Shown in pieces: positions 44,256 through 53,548 of a stretch of 64,000 nt of DNA. Numbering within the stretch: position 1 is the stretch's first letter; the number at the start of each line of letters is the position of its first letter. Below the pieces are notes generated by a model, which was given only the letters and a program-made list of their open reading frames with translations, did no database searches and was not told the DNA's origin. Source of the stretch: Domibacillus sp. DTU_2020_1001157_1_SI_ALB_TIR_016. Its GTDB lineage: Bacteria > Bacillota > Bacilli > Bacillales > Domibacillaceae. The stretch is from contig NZ_CP135439.1 of assembly GCF_032341995.1 (NCBI RefSeq), positions 2,046,001 to 2,110,000 of the forward strand. Direction: 5' to 3'. A program made the position numbers and the translations under genes.

Positions 44256-44530
44256 ATAAAACAGCTGCTTTCTTTTTTTGGTCCCTTAGAGTACATTGCT
44301 TTATTTTAAACATTCTAAGTTCCACCTCTCTTCAGTGATTAATGCTCAAACCTGCTTCAACTCTTTAAGTAAATTGCCCCTAACATCTTCTATGGAGATA
44401 AGTCCCTTATCAAACTAATATATCCATATTGTCCCACGCAGTATCTATATCACTGTTATATTATAGACATTTAATTTAGACTAATTTTTAGACTCTATCT
44501 TCACCGTGAAATGAACCACTTATTTAAAAT

Positions 44531-44574
44531 AAAAAGAGCGTCTAAAATTTTTAAATTCTAGACACTCTATTTTT
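44531..44574. terminator. Bidirectional hairpin terminator
   Basis: AAAAAGAGCGTCTA...TAGACACTCTATTTTT, with one mismatch and an A/T loop. Ends the minus-strand gene at 44663. Confidence 0.6.
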
Positions 44575-44662
44575 AGTAGTACTGGTAAAAATATTATGGA
44601 CCTAATCAACCACAGCAAGAAGAGAAGGATATACCTTTTTACTGGAGAATGATGCCCCTTTA

Positions 44663-45429
44663 TTACATCATTACCTCTCGCGCCGCTTTTGCCAGTCCAA
44701 GAAATTCAGTTCTAACCGGTTTCATTTTTAAAAGGCGGTTTAAGCTAACTGTCTTTTGATTTTCTTTTTCTTGATTAATCTGCTTAGTTGAAAGAACAAA
44801 AAATTCCCACTGGCTCAGATTCAGTGGATTTATAGCGCTTCGATCCTGTTCATTTAGCAAACAGAAAACATACACATCTGCGTTTCTCCTTGTTTCTACC
44901 GCATATTTATTCGTACTGGCTTCCCATCCCTTTGCAGGAGCAATCCTAAAGCTGATGGCTGAATTTTTTACTTGCTGCCATGACTGCACATAAGCGGCTG
45001 ACTTTACTTCAACCTTGATACCTGTCGGTGTTACAAGGTCAAATGCATTCCACTCAATTCTCATTTTGTTGTTTGCAGTTAAAGCTTTTGCTACAATAAA
45101 CTCCGCAAGTGTTCTGCGAAGAGCATTACTTAGAAGATCTGATTGGTTCCACTGCCAAAATTCCAAAAGTCGCATATCTGTCTCGGTATTCCTAAGCAGG
45201 AATCGTTCTTCATTGGAAAGAGCTGCTTCTTGACCTGAAAGAACGTGGTACAAAAGAAGTTCTTCTGTTTATTTCGGATGGCCTGAAGGGCATCACCAAT
45301 AGTATTTTTAGCGTTTATCCAGACACCCAGTACTAGACATGCCTTGTGCACCTTGCCCGAATGATTGCCCACAAAGTGCGTGTGACAGACCGGGCAGAAA
45401 TCTTCGGTGACTTTAATCATCCTTCCCAC
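44663..45429 (-). pseudogene. Nuclease-like protein with N-terminal zinc motif, frameshifted
   Basis: The 5' part (from about 45429) encodes VTEDFCPVCHTHFVGNHSGK and IGDALQAIRNK. Near 45263 one base appears lost, after which the next frame continues EELLLYHVLSGQEAAL and then LAEFIVAKAL, the segment DLVTPTGIKVEVKSAAYVQS and WEFFVLSTKQINQEK. The D...ExK pattern in DLVTPTGIKVEVK fits a PD-(D/E)XK nuclease core. Together a protein of about 250 residues. Family not recognised; nuclease activity is inference. Confidence 0.5.
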
Positions 45430-45479
45430 TACACTTTATTAATTTCAATATATTATCTTACAAATCCTTCTGTCTAATT

Positions 45480-45524
45480 AAAACAGGCCTCATTCCTTGA
45501 AAAGCAAGGGATGAAGCCTGTTTT
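45480..45524. terminator. Terminator ending the sugar operon
   Basis: AAAACAGGCCTCATTCCTTG pairs with CAAGGGATGAAGCCTGTTTT around a five-base loop, 70 bases past the permease stop codon; works on both strands. Confidence 0.8.
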
Positions 45525-45594
45525 ATTGGGTATTTGCAAATGCAGCAAATCAGAAAACTTATACCCAATTGTAAGTAATGGGACCTTTCTGCCT

Positions 45595-46863
45595 TCAACC
45601 TGTATATTTCTCAGAAAGATAATTTTTTTCGTTTTGTTTTTCTTCATCCGACGATTTCATAAATTTCATTAGTACAGCACCAAGGAAATACAAGCCAGCA
45701 AAAATCCACATTACGCCGTGAACGCCGACAATTCCAATAAAGGCTCCAACGATTGCTGGCGCGATAAAGTAAGACATTCCGGCACCAAAGCTTACCACAG
45801 CCATAGCAGAACCTTTTTGATTAGGTGCTAATGAAGTCACAAGAGCTGTAAGTGGTACAAAGCCACAAAGGACGATTCCAAAAAAGATCCCAACTACCGT
45901 CATTGCCCAGAAACTGTTACCGAAGACCTGAGGGGTATAAAGCATAACCAATGTCATGACACCGCAACCGAAACTACCAATCCACATAACCGTATTACGC
46001 CAGCCTAGCCATCTGTCACTGATGTACGGGATAACAAGGTTAAATAAAATATTCGCCACCCACATTGTTCCCCAAACCTGCAGCCATTGCCCTGTACTAA
46101 ATCCATATTCAGAAGACAGGTATAGAGGAAAGAAGATTGGGAGAGCACCGATACCGGTTGAATTGATGATACGGACGATCCCGCCGATCGCAACTTTCGG
46201 CTTTTCCACACAAATGGTCAACCCGCTCAATAGACTTTTCATTTTTTCTTTTGAATTGCCTTTAGAGCGAATTCCTTCATCTTTCACAACTAAAAGTCCA
46301 ACTATTCCACCAAGAACTACCCAGACAACAGCACTCCACATCAATCCGATGTATCCTATTTTAGGAATCATGTACGCCGGGAAATAACTTCCGACAACAT
46401 ATAGCCCACCACTCCAGGCGGCCCAAAACAAACCGACAGCTGTCGCCATAATACGATCTGGACTGCGATATGTCACCCATACTAAAAACGAGTAACAAAA
46501 TAATGGATATCCAAATCCGCGCAGCGCATAGGTTGGAAGCATCCAAGCATAATTATGGTCTTTCAAGCCAAATTCAATAAAAAGAATTTGCCCAACCAGC
46601 CAGAGAAGCAATCCCGCCAGCATGACTCTTCTTGGCCCCAAAGCTTCTGTCAGTACGCCAGAAAAGTATGAGGCAATGGCCAGCACCGCTCCATACGCTG
46701 TAAATAATGTAGCTGATTGTTGAACAGTCAGCCCCTGTTCAACAAGATATGGAGAGAGCCATCCATGCTCAAGACCGTCGCCAACCATAAAGATTAATGT
46801 TGCGACATAACCCCAAATGACAGCAGCTGGAAGCCCACGTTCCTTTTTTGAAATCGCATTCAT
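45595..46863 (-). CDS. MFS sugar/polyol permease (CsbX/RbtT-like)
   Basis: 422 residues from ATG 46863 behind GAGGTGATAA. Twelve membrane segments. It opens with VIWGYVATLIFMVGDGLEHG and has YALRGFGYPLFCYSFLVWVT, a pattern of the polyol permease branch (RbtT, DalT, CsbX). As the last gene of the minus-strand cluster 45595-50504 it probably imports that pathway's substrate, a sugar or anhydrosugar, by proton symport. Confidence 0.8.
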   Translation of the reverse strand: MNAISKKERGLPAAVIWGYVATLIFMVGDGLEHGWLSPYLVEQGLTVQQSATLFTAYGAVLAIASYFSGVLTEALGPRRVMLAGLLLWLVGQILFIEFGLKDHNYAWMLPTYALRGFGYPLFCYSFLVWVTYRSPDRIMATAVGLFWAAWSGGLYVVGSYFPAYMIPKIGYIGLMWSAVVWVVLGGIVGLLVVKDEGIRSKGNSKEKMKSLLSGLTICVEKPKVAIGGIVRIINSTGIGALPIFFPLYLSSEYGFSTGQWLQVWGTMWVANILFNLVIPYISDRWLGWRNTVMWIGSFGCGVMTLVMLYTPQVFGNSFWAMTVVGIFFGIVLCGFVPLTALVTSLAPNQKGSAMAVVSFGAGMSYFIAPAIVGAFIGIVGVHGVMWIFAGLYFLGAVLMKFMKSSDEEKQNEKNYLSEKYTG

Positions 46864-47080
46864 TTTTATCACCTCAACCTCACATTTTGTTATAGTGCCT
46901 CATGATGTTTATAGAAAATTTGATGAGCAGGAGAGAGTTCTCCTGCAACGGCCGTCAATACTTTAAAGGCGCACTTGCACGTGGCTCCATAAACAAATAT
47001 GACTTGTTATCCCCACTGCATGTTTGTGAATGGTCATTTAAACCATTTCTTGTTCAACAGACTCATAAACGTCTTTCAAT

Positions 47081-48259
47081 TTAACTATGAACTTCCTGTT
47101 TTGTGTTTACTTTCACCCATTTTTGTTGTTGATGGCTTTCTAAAATCGCATCAGTAATGCACATAGATAAATGTCCATCCTTAAATGTAGCAAAATTGGG
47201 TTGATCGCTTAGAGGATCTTTGTTTTCTCTGATAAATGTATAGAAATTTAACATTCCATTTTTCAAAGCATCCGGCCATCCTTCATTATGGCCGCCTGGA
47301 TGGTGAATTGCTTCTCTCGCTTCCTCAGCAAATAAAGCAGGATCGGCTAAGAGAACTTTATTTGGCTGGTCTCGATGTCCAATCCATAATTTCTCAGGTT
47401 CCTCTTGGTTCCAATACGCTGAATGGTGGCTGCCATTAATTTCAAAACTTAATCTGTTTTTTCGGCCTGCACTTACCTGGGAAACCGTGAATACACCTTT
47501 TGTTCCATCTTCAAACCGGATAAGAACCGATGCATAATCTTCTGTATTAATTGGAATATATTCGTATGTTTCTTCCTGGTTGTTTTGTGCACCAAAGGTA
47601 GCTGCGTTTGAAGTGGATTTTTTCCTTACCGGGATAACTGTTGCTAAATCAGCAAAGACTTCCACAATTTTTTTCCCTGTTACGTATTGAACGGTATCAC
47701 ACCAGTGGGAGCCAATATCGGCTACAGCTCGGGATTTCCCTCCAACTTCAGGAGCCAGACGCCAATTAAAGTCTGTTTCAAACAATAGCCAGTCCTGCAA
47801 ATAGCTTCCGTGAACCAAATTGACTTTTCCTAATTCTCCATTTTGTATCATGGTCTCTAACTGCTTTACAATCGGGAATTGCCGGTAATTAAAGTTAACG
47901 CCATGTACGACTTTATGTTCTTTGGCCAACGCTAATAATTCTGCCGATTCCTCGCTGGACATCGCTAAAGGCTTTTCAGACAACACATGCTTGCCTGCGC
48001 GTATGATCTCTTTGTTAATCTCAAAGTGAAGGTGATTAGGGGTACAGTTGTGTATAACTTGAATGTCATTGTCCTGCAACATTTCACGGTAATCACCGTA
48101 GGCTTTAGGAATGCCAAGTTCGGATGCTTTTTCCTCAGCTGACTCTAAGCTGCTCCCTGCTAATGCCACGACTTCTACAAATCCAAGTCTTCTAACAGCC
48201 TCGATATGAGTAGGGCCGATAAAACCTGTACCGATAACTCCGACTTTTATTTTTTCCAT
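47081..48259 (-). CDS. Gfo/Idh/MocA family NAD(P)-dependent oxidoreductase
   Basis: 392 residues: N-terminal Rossmann domain (VGVIGTGFIGPTHIEA) with the catalytic-lysine motif LSEKPLA near residue 95, then HGVNFNYRQFP and an alpha/beta C-terminal domain with DIGSHWCD holding the usual Asp/His pair. Such enzymes oxidise or reduce sugar hydroxyl/keto groups. It shares length and layout with the neighbour at 48369, so the pair may catalyse opposite redox steps of one pathway; in levoglucosan degradation a second oxidoreductase (LgdC) reduces the 3-keto intermediate. The assignment is by context. Confidence 0.85.
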   Translation of the reverse strand: MEKIKVGVIGTGFIGPTHIEAVRRLGFVEVVALAGSSLESAEEKASELGIPKAYGDYREMLQDNDIQVIHNCTPNHLHFEINKEIIRAGKHVLSEKPLAMSSEESAELLALAKEHKVVHGVNFNYRQFPIVKQLETMIQNGELGKVNLVHGSYLQDWLLFETDFNWRLAPEVGGKSRAVADIGSHWCDTVQYVTGKKIVEVFADLATVIPVRKKSTSNAATFGAQNNQEETYEYIPINTEDYASVLIRFEDGTKGVFTVSQVSAGRKNRLSFEINGSHHSAYWNQEEPEKLWIGHRDQPNKVLLADPALFAEEAREAIHHPGGHNEGWPDALKNGMLNFYTFIRENKDPLSDQPNFATFKDGHLSMCITDAILESHQQQKWVKVNTKQEVHS

Positions 48260-48368
48260 GTTCTTTCTCCTTCCTGCGAAATGAAAAGTTTTTTCTTTTA
48301 GAGGAATCCGTATTCACCTTTAATAGATAGAGAGGACGCTGGTTAGCGTCCTTTATAAAATTTTTGAT

Positions 48369-49553
48369 TTATTTTACTTCTGCTGCAACCTTTGTAAGGT
48401 TCACCCATTCGCCTTTTTCGGCTGATTCCAGGATTGCATCTGAAATCACTGCGATTTGGTAGCCGTCCTCAAAGTCTGGTGAGACGCTTGTGTCTTCCGC
48501 AATGGATTTCATAAAGTCATACGTTTCAATAATTTTGGTTTCCCCATAGCCGATTCCAAGTGCCGGGATTGGCCATAAGCCTTCTCCGTATGGATGAGCA
48601 GGGCCTGTATACACGGTTCTGAAACCACGGCTGTCGCCTGGATCATCTGAGAAGCACACCTGAAGTTCGTCACGGCGCTCATAGTTAAAGACGAGCGAGC
48701 CTTTTTCACCGTGAATTTCAAATGTTAAGAAGTTATTGCGTCCCCAGGCGTTACGGGTAGCCTCAATGCTTCCAACAGCACCGTTTTCAAATTTCACGAG
48801 TGTCATGAATTCATCATCTACATCAACCGCTGCTTTTGGTACATCGATATCTGCTTTCACGGTGCCAAGCTTATCAGCACCCCCGCTTTGAATTGGGCGT
48901 TCGCCGATCCATGTTTTTGCAACAGCGTTTACATCGGAGATCTCACCGACAAGGTAGCGGGCAAAGTCAATCACGTGTGTACCAATATCTCCTAAAGCTC
49001 CAGAGCCGGCACGGTCTTTTTGGAAGCGCCATGAAAGCGGGGAATTCGGATCAGCCGACCAGTCCTGCAGGTACGTGCCGCGGAAATTTAAGATTTTCCC
49101 AATCTTGCCTTCTTCAATGTATTTTTTCGCCAAGGCAACAGCTGGTGTTCTGCGGTAGTTGAACGCAACCATGTGCTTTACGCCTGCTTCTTTTACGGCA
49201 TCTAGCATGGTTTTCGCTTCCGCTGCATCACGCGCAAGCGGCTTTTCGGAAATAATATGCTTGCCCGCTTTAGCGGCTGCAATGGCAATTTCTGCGTGGG
49301 AATCATTTGGTGTCACGATATCGATAATATCGATTTCCGGGTCTTCCACTACTTTTCTCCAGTCAGAAGAATAGTTGTCAAAACCAAGGCGTGCCGCTGC
49401 ATCTTTTGCCAATTCGTCTGTTACATCTACTACTGTGTGACGGTGTGGAATTACTGGAGCCGGCCAGAAAAACATTGGCATCCCTGCATACGCAAGTGCA
49501 TGCGCTTTCCCCATAAATCCTCCGCCAATCATGCCTACATTAAGTTTTTTCAT
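48369..49553 (-). CDS. lgdA: Gfo/Idh/MocA oxidoreductase, levoglucosan dehydrogenase-like
   Basis: 394 residues. Rossmann GMIGGGFMGKAHALAYA, catalytic EKP at 103-105, and family-wide features; beyond these, long stretches (MPMFFWPAP, FRGTYLQDWSADPNSPLSWRF, GERPIQSGGADKLGTV, FRTVYTGPAHPYGEGLWPIP, ALGIGYGETKIIE) agree closely with characterised levoglucosan dehydrogenase as I remember it. That enzyme oxidises the C3 hydroxyl of 1,6-anhydroglucose with NAD+. I therefore favour this substrate; related glucosides are possible. AGGAGG-type site upstream. Second gene of the operon. Confidence 0.8.
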   Translation of the reverse strand: MKKLNVGMIGGGFMGKAHALAYAGMPMFFWPAPVIPHRHTVVDVTDELAKDAAARLGFDNYSSDWRKVVEDPEIDIIDIVTPNDSHAEIAIAAAKAGKHIISEKPLARDAAEAKTMLDAVKEAGVKHMVAFNYRRTPAVALAKKYIEEGKIGKILNFRGTYLQDWSADPNSPLSWRFQKDRAGSGALGDIGTHVIDFARYLVGEISDVNAVAKTWIGERPIQSGGADKLGTVKADIDVPKAAVDVDDEFMTLVKFENGAVGSIEATRNAWGRNNFLTFEIHGEKGSLVFNYERRDELQVCFSDDPGDSRGFRTVYTGPAHPYGEGLWPIPALGIGYGETKIIETYDFMKSIAEDTSVSPDFEDGYQIAVISDAILESAEKGEWVNLTKVAAEVK

Positions 49554-49694
49554 TTTAGTTTCCTCCTAAATGGTCATTATTTTTATTTTGCTGCGCTTTG
49601 AATTTCTTCTTTTCCGGCTGCTCGGGCTGCTCTGCTAAAACTCCCTCTCCAGGTACATCCCAAACAGCAAAGCTATATTAATTCTCTTCCTTTA

Positions 49695-50504
49695 TTACTT
49701 TTCAAATGAAGATAAGAAACGCCGGCTTATTTCTGCTCCTTGCTTCGGCACTTCATAGCTGTCCAATTCAACTGTAATCCAATCGTCGTAACCGGCTTCA
49801 TTCAGAAGGCGGAGCATCTCATCAAACTTCTGATGACCTTCACCGAGCGGTAGAAATTCACCATTTTGATAGTCTTTAAAATGAATGTATTTAATTCGGT
49901 CTGCATACTTGCGGACCACCTCAACTGGATCACCGCCGCCAGCTTCAATATGAGCCGTGTCAGGACATAAGCCAATTGTTGTATGCTGCATCAGCTTATC
50001 CAGCTGTTCCGGTGCTTCAACATTTGTTCCAAGATGCGGGTGATAGGTTGGAATGAGCCCTTGCTTTTCAGCAATCTCTTGTACCTTATTAAGTGCTGTC
50101 CCCAAATTTTCGTAATCGCTTTCTAGAATACCCGCCGAACGGACAGCTCCTCCACCGATAACTAAATGACGAGCACTAAATTCAGCAGAAAGTGCAGCTA
50201 CTTCTTCAATTTTTGTAAGTTCTTCTTCTAAAATATCCGAATAAATAAAGTTGCCGCCTGTATAAACACCGATCAGCGTTAACTCGTATTTTTCCATCAG
50301 CGCTTTAAATTCTTCTTTATTGTTCTTATATTGCATTAGGTTTCCATCAAAAATTTCAAATCCTTTAAAACCGGCTTCCGAAATCTCTTTTAATGCTTCT
50401 TCGGTAGACCCATTCGCTAAGTAATAAAGATCTTTTATCGAAGTGACTCCGGCAGGATGACCGACAACCCCGCCCCACGTATTTGTTTGGTATCCAAATT
50501 TCAT
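49695..50504 (-). CDS. Sugar phosphate isomerase/epimerase-like TIM barrel enzyme
   Basis: 269 residues from ATG 50504 behind CGGGGGAAA (the frame is open upstream). AP endonuclease family 2/xylose isomerase-like barrel: opens KFGYQTNTWGG, metal ligands expected in LVIGGGAV, YHPHLGTN, CPDTAHIEAGG, IKYIHFKDY and the closing VELDSYEVP. In levoglucosan and other 3-keto-glycoside pathways, proteins of this fold (LgdB type) carry out elimination or hydration; in inositol catabolism IolE dehydrates. First gene of the operon, below two GTAAACGTTTAC operators. Confidence 0.82.
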   Translation of the reverse strand: MKFGYQTNTWGGVVGHPAGVTSIKDLYYLANGSTEEALKEISEAGFKGFEIFDGNLMQYKNNKEEFKALMEKYELTLIGVYTGGNFIYSDILEEELTKIEEVAALSAEFSARHLVIGGGAVRSAGILESDYENLGTALNKVQEIAEKQGLIPTYHPHLGTNVEAPEQLDKLMQHTTIGLCPDTAHIEAGGGDPVEVVRKYADRIKYIHFKDYQNGEFLPLGEGHQKFDEMLRLLNEAGYDDWITVELDSYEVPKQGAEISRRFLSSFEK

Positions 50505-50623
50505 TGTTTTTCCCCCGTTTTGAAATAGTTTGTAAAAGTGCAACATCGATTGCGAATGCGGCTCCACCACCTCCTTAAAGGAATAACTTAAGATGATCAA
50601 GAATTTTTATCAAAGAGTGTTCC

Positions 50624-50635
50624 GTAAACGTTTAC
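50624..50635. promoter_or_regulatory. LacI/CcpA-type operator 1
   Basis: GTAAACGTTTAC, a perfect palindrome with a central CG, about 120 bases upstream of the first operon gene. Confidence 0.75.
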
Positions 50636-50728
50636 ATCAACTACAAATTTTTTTATAGCATAACTGTCTTTCTCTGCCCAAAAACTCTTTATTAGCAAGA
50701 CCGATCGCAATTGTTCCTTAGGTCTATC

Positions 50729-50742
50729 TGTAAACGTTTACA
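50729..50742. promoter_or_regulatory. LacI/CcpA-type operator 2
   Basis: TGTAAACGTTTACA, a perfect 14-bp palindrome about 106 bases from operator 1, roughly ten helical turns: the arrangement expected for DNA looping. Next to a LacI remnant. Confidence 0.75.
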
Positions 50743-50813
50743 TAACCGTTTTAAAAATGTATGTTTTTAACGGTTGCATTTATGGCATGAATTCCGAAGA
50801 ACAAGCTTGTTCT

Positions 50814-51029
50814 CTAAAATATACTGTATTTTTCTAGCTCCTGCTTTGTCACGAAGTCTATCAGCAATTCCTTCGCTTTTGTACCGATATCAAAAATTGG
50901 TTACGAAATTGTCATTAGTGCCGTTTTTTTGATGGTCTCCTTCGCTACCGTTTCCGGCTTGCTTAACACCCTGGATACTGTAGCGATTAAAATATTTGCC
51001 TGTTTAGCTACCTCTTTAATTCCTGGCAT
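50814..51029 (-). pseudogene. LacI-family regulator reduced to its two ends
   Basis: ATG 51029 opens PGIKEVAKQANILIATVSRV, the helix-turn-helix of a LacI regulator, through KPETVAKETIKK. After a disrupted stretch the frame near 50900 gives DIGTKAKELLIDFVTKQELE, the extreme C-terminus, and stops at 50814. The roughly 270-residue ligand-binding core is missing, so no functional repressor can be made. Confidence 0.75.
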
Positions 51030-51312
51030 GTTAGGATTCTCTTTTCTTTTTTGTTTCTTGTTGTTTGCTATAACCGCATTGTAACCGTATCCAATCTTAG
51101 TGTCTAACCGCTTTCCGACACGATTTTCTTCCATTCAACAATATATTTTTTAGGTTTCAGACTTAAAAATTGTCCTTTTAAACAAAAAAAGTAGAAATTT
51201 AAAAAAAATAAAAAAGCTCAGCAACTTGATATTATCCCCTTTAAGTAGACAGTGTAAAAAGCCCGCGTGTTAACATGTGGGTGTATACACTTTTACTTGG
51301 AGGGGATTTTTT

Positions 51313-51651
51313 ATGGCTAAGAAAGGACAAACCTTTCAGCGTTATACAGAAGACTTTAAGAAAAAAGCGGTTCAGCGCTATGAAAAGGGAGAAGAAAGCT
51401 ATCGGACTATTGCGGCTGATCTTGGCCTTCGGTCTTCTACTCAATTAAGGCAGTGGGTGGAAAAGGGCAAAAAAGGAGAGGCCTTTGATCTGCGTAGAAA
51501 GGAAACAGATTCAAAGGAAAACAATCCACTTAAAGGCCGTCAAAGAACTCATTTTCAGTCCATTGAGGAAGAACGAGACTATCTGAAAGCCCAGGTGGCC
51601 TATTTAAAAAAGCAGTATCCCAATCTACACAAGGAGGACAGATCCCCATAG
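51313..51651 (+). CDS. IS3-family transposase OrfA
   Basis: 112 residues from ATG 51313 behind GGAGGGG. HTH_8-type DNA-binding start (RYTEDFKKKAVQRYEKGEES, YRTIAADLGLRSSTQLRQW) and C-terminal leucine-zipper-like helix (EEERDYLKAQVAYLKKQYPN). The slippery sequence AAAAAAG at 51606-51612 allows a -1 frameshift into orfB: the -1 frame is open from there across the orfA stop, as in IS3 elements making an OrfAB fusion. Confidence 0.9.
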   Translation: MAKKGQTFQRYTEDFKKKAVQRYEKGEESYRTIAADLGLRSSTQLRQWVEKGKKGEAFDLRRKETDSKENNPLKGRQRTHFQSIEEERDYLKAQVAYLKKQYPNLHKEDRSP

Positions 51652-51652
51652 T

Positions 51653-51985
51653 AACCCGTTTTGAAATCATCCATGAATTAAGAAAGAAGCATTCTCTTAG
51701 GAGTTTAATTGAAATCGCCGAGGTATCCCGTTCGGGATATTACAAACGGAATCATACACGGCCCTTAAGAGAAGCTGCCAAAGAGAAGGAACAAGTACTG
51801 AAAGAGCATATGATGGCCATCCACCTTTCTCACCCTTATTACGGCTGTCCCAGAATGAAAATTGCTCTTCAGGAAGAAGGAATGTACCTAAACCATAAAC
51901 GTGTCTATCGATTAATGAAGAACTTAGACATTCAATCAGTGATTCGTAATAAACGGCGGTATTTCGGACAGTCGGGGCCTGTCCT
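51653..51985 (+). pseudogene. IS3-family OrfB, truncated
   Basis: In the -1 frame the sequence reads IVTRFEIIHELRKKHSLRSL, SRSGYYKRNHTR, HLSHPYYGCPRMKIALQEEG and VYRLMKNLDIQSVIRNKRR: the HTH_21 region before the DDE integrase core. The catalytic core is cut off by the TnpB-type element at about 51978. Confidence 0.85.
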
Positions 51986-52209
51986 TTTCCCGAGTTTCTT
52001 TGTTTCCGTTGGTTTCATCAACTCTAACTTCAATGAAATATTTTCCACGTTTGATCCTCCTTTCCAATTTACTTTTATAGAACAAGAATGCCAAATGTGT
52101 GTTCGATACGCAAATGCTAAAATTGAAAAAATAAAAAAATCGAACCTTTGACGTGTCAAGAGACATGCCCGGTTCGACCCCGCTCTCATCCCACTTCTGA
52201 AGAAGTGGG
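51978..52209 (-). mobile_element. End of a TnpB-type (IS200/IS605/IS1341) element
   Basis: A terminal-type hairpin (CCCACTTC/GAAGTGGG, 52190-52209), then on the minus strand AAAGGAGG and a GTG start opening ENISLKLELMKPTETKKLG, the beginning of a TnpB-like protein. After about 20 codons the sequence switches to IS3 orfB in antisense. Only this end and the first codons remain. Confidence 0.6.
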
Positions 52210-52255
52210 CTTTCCCGCTTGGAAAGTCTGTAAAAAAAATTAATCCCTATTTCTA

Positions 52256-53353
52256 TTATGAAAAGGTAGGAGCAGGTAATTCATCGATTCTCATGCGAAG
52301 TAAACTATATGGTTTTTGTCGTAGGTCTTTTCCATAATGAAATCTTGCCTGCCGATGTAATTGGTTCACAATAAAATATAAATATTGATCCGGACCAATC
52401 GAAAAAGTATCCGGCCATAAAATTCTTGGATCATGTGCGATGGTTTCCATTATGCCATTCGGCAATATCTTTCGAATACTGTTGTTTTCATAGTCTCCAG
52501 CATAAATGTTTCCTTTTGTATCGGTGATCATGCCATCAGATGCCCCTTTTTCACCCCAATACTCCACATGATAAAGTAAATCCATGTCCGGTATAGTTCC
52601 GTCTCTTAGGGCTTCTGTTGAGATCGAAAACAGATGACGACTGGTTAGTGGACAAAAAAATAAAATCTTTCCGTCGGGAGAAATCGCTATACCATCAGAC
52701 GCCAATCTAAATGGAGAAGTTGAGCCATCTTTATTTCGATTCATCAAAATTTTGCCTTCTACTTTCGGTAAAAGATAGGGATCGGGTGAAGTTGAATTTG
52801 CTCCATTTAACCGTCTAAACGCGTCTCCATTATCCAAATCTACGACGATAATAGCTCCGGGCCCTTTGGAAGAAGAATCAGTTATATATGCATAACCGGC
52901 TTTTCCAACACGAAAATCAAATCGGACATCATTCAGATAAGTTGTTGGCAGGACAATATCTTCTGTAAAAGTATATACTCTTCTTATTGTATTGGTTTTT
53001 AAATCAACAGCGACTAATTTTGCCCCCCCTTTAATAGGTTCAGAAAAGTTTGGTGCCGCTGTATCTAATACCCAAAGCGTTCCCCGGCCATCAGCAACTA
53101 CACTTTGGACACTGATGAAAGACATTGTAATATTCCCGAGGTTAACCATATTGGTTTCTAAACTAGGGTATGGCTGCAATTTATCCTCAACAATTTCCGC
53201 CACCGTAAATTTAACGTTGTCTCCCCATTTCGGAAAGCAAATAAAAATACGACCGGTTTCTGAAACACTAACACCTGTAGGCATAGCTCCATAAAAGGCA
53301 TAAACCAGTTCCAACTTACCGAAATATTTTTCAAAAGGTAATATAGGTTGCAT
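52256..53353 (-). CDS. Major royal jelly/yellow-type beta-propeller protein
   Basis: 365 residues, ATG behind AAGGAGGAT. A six-bladed propeller of the MRJP/yellow family: PTGVSVSETGRIFICFPKW, then SVVADGRGTLWVLDTAAPNF, LNDVRFDF, GYAYITDSS, DGIAISPDGKILFFCPLTSR and KGASDGMITDTKGNIYAGD. Bacterial members are rare and poorly known; the fold is shared with SMP-30 gluconolactonases, so sugar lactone hydrolysis or binding is possible. No signal peptide is evident. It lies between two IS200/IS605-type hairpins (52190 and 53785), suggesting it moved with them. Confidence 0.8.
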   Translation of the reverse strand: MQPILPFEKYFGKLELVYAFYGAMPTGVSVSETGRIFICFPKWGDNVKFTVAEIVEDKLQPYPSLETNMVNLGNITMSFISVQSVVADGRGTLWVLDTAAPNFSEPIKGGAKLVAVDLKTNTIRRVYTFTEDIVLPTTYLNDVRFDFRVGKAGYAYITDSSSKGPGAIIVVDLDNGDAFRRLNGANSTSPDPYLLPKVEGKILMNRNKDGSTSPFRLASDGIAISPDGKILFFCPLTSRHLFSISTEALRDGTIPDMDLLYHVEYWGEKGASDGMITDTKGNIYAGDYENNSIRKILPNGIMETIAHDPRILWPDTFSIGPDQYLYFIVNQLHRQARFHYGKDLRQKPYSLLRMRIDELPAPTFS

Positions 53354-53548
53354 GATATCCTCCTTAACAAATTCGAACGGGATATCATCTATGTATGGTT
53401 AAAATCTTTTCTGGTGCCTGATTCTTAATAAGTTTTTCTGTCTAAATGTAGTTTTAATTGATTGTTTTCGCAATTTTATTGTTTTAAATTCAAATTAAAT
53501 TCAACTATTTCAGTTGAAATGGCTATTATCTATCGCAGCAGTAAATGA

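Larger units (their letters stand above)
51228..51985 (+). mobile_element. IS3-family element, 3' truncated
   Basis: The left end (TTGATATTATCCCCTTTAAG onward), complete orfA and the first third of orfB are present; after about 51978 the sequence becomes a TnpB-type element and the rest of IS3 is missing. The left end is repeated at 35886-35979. Confidence 0.85.
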
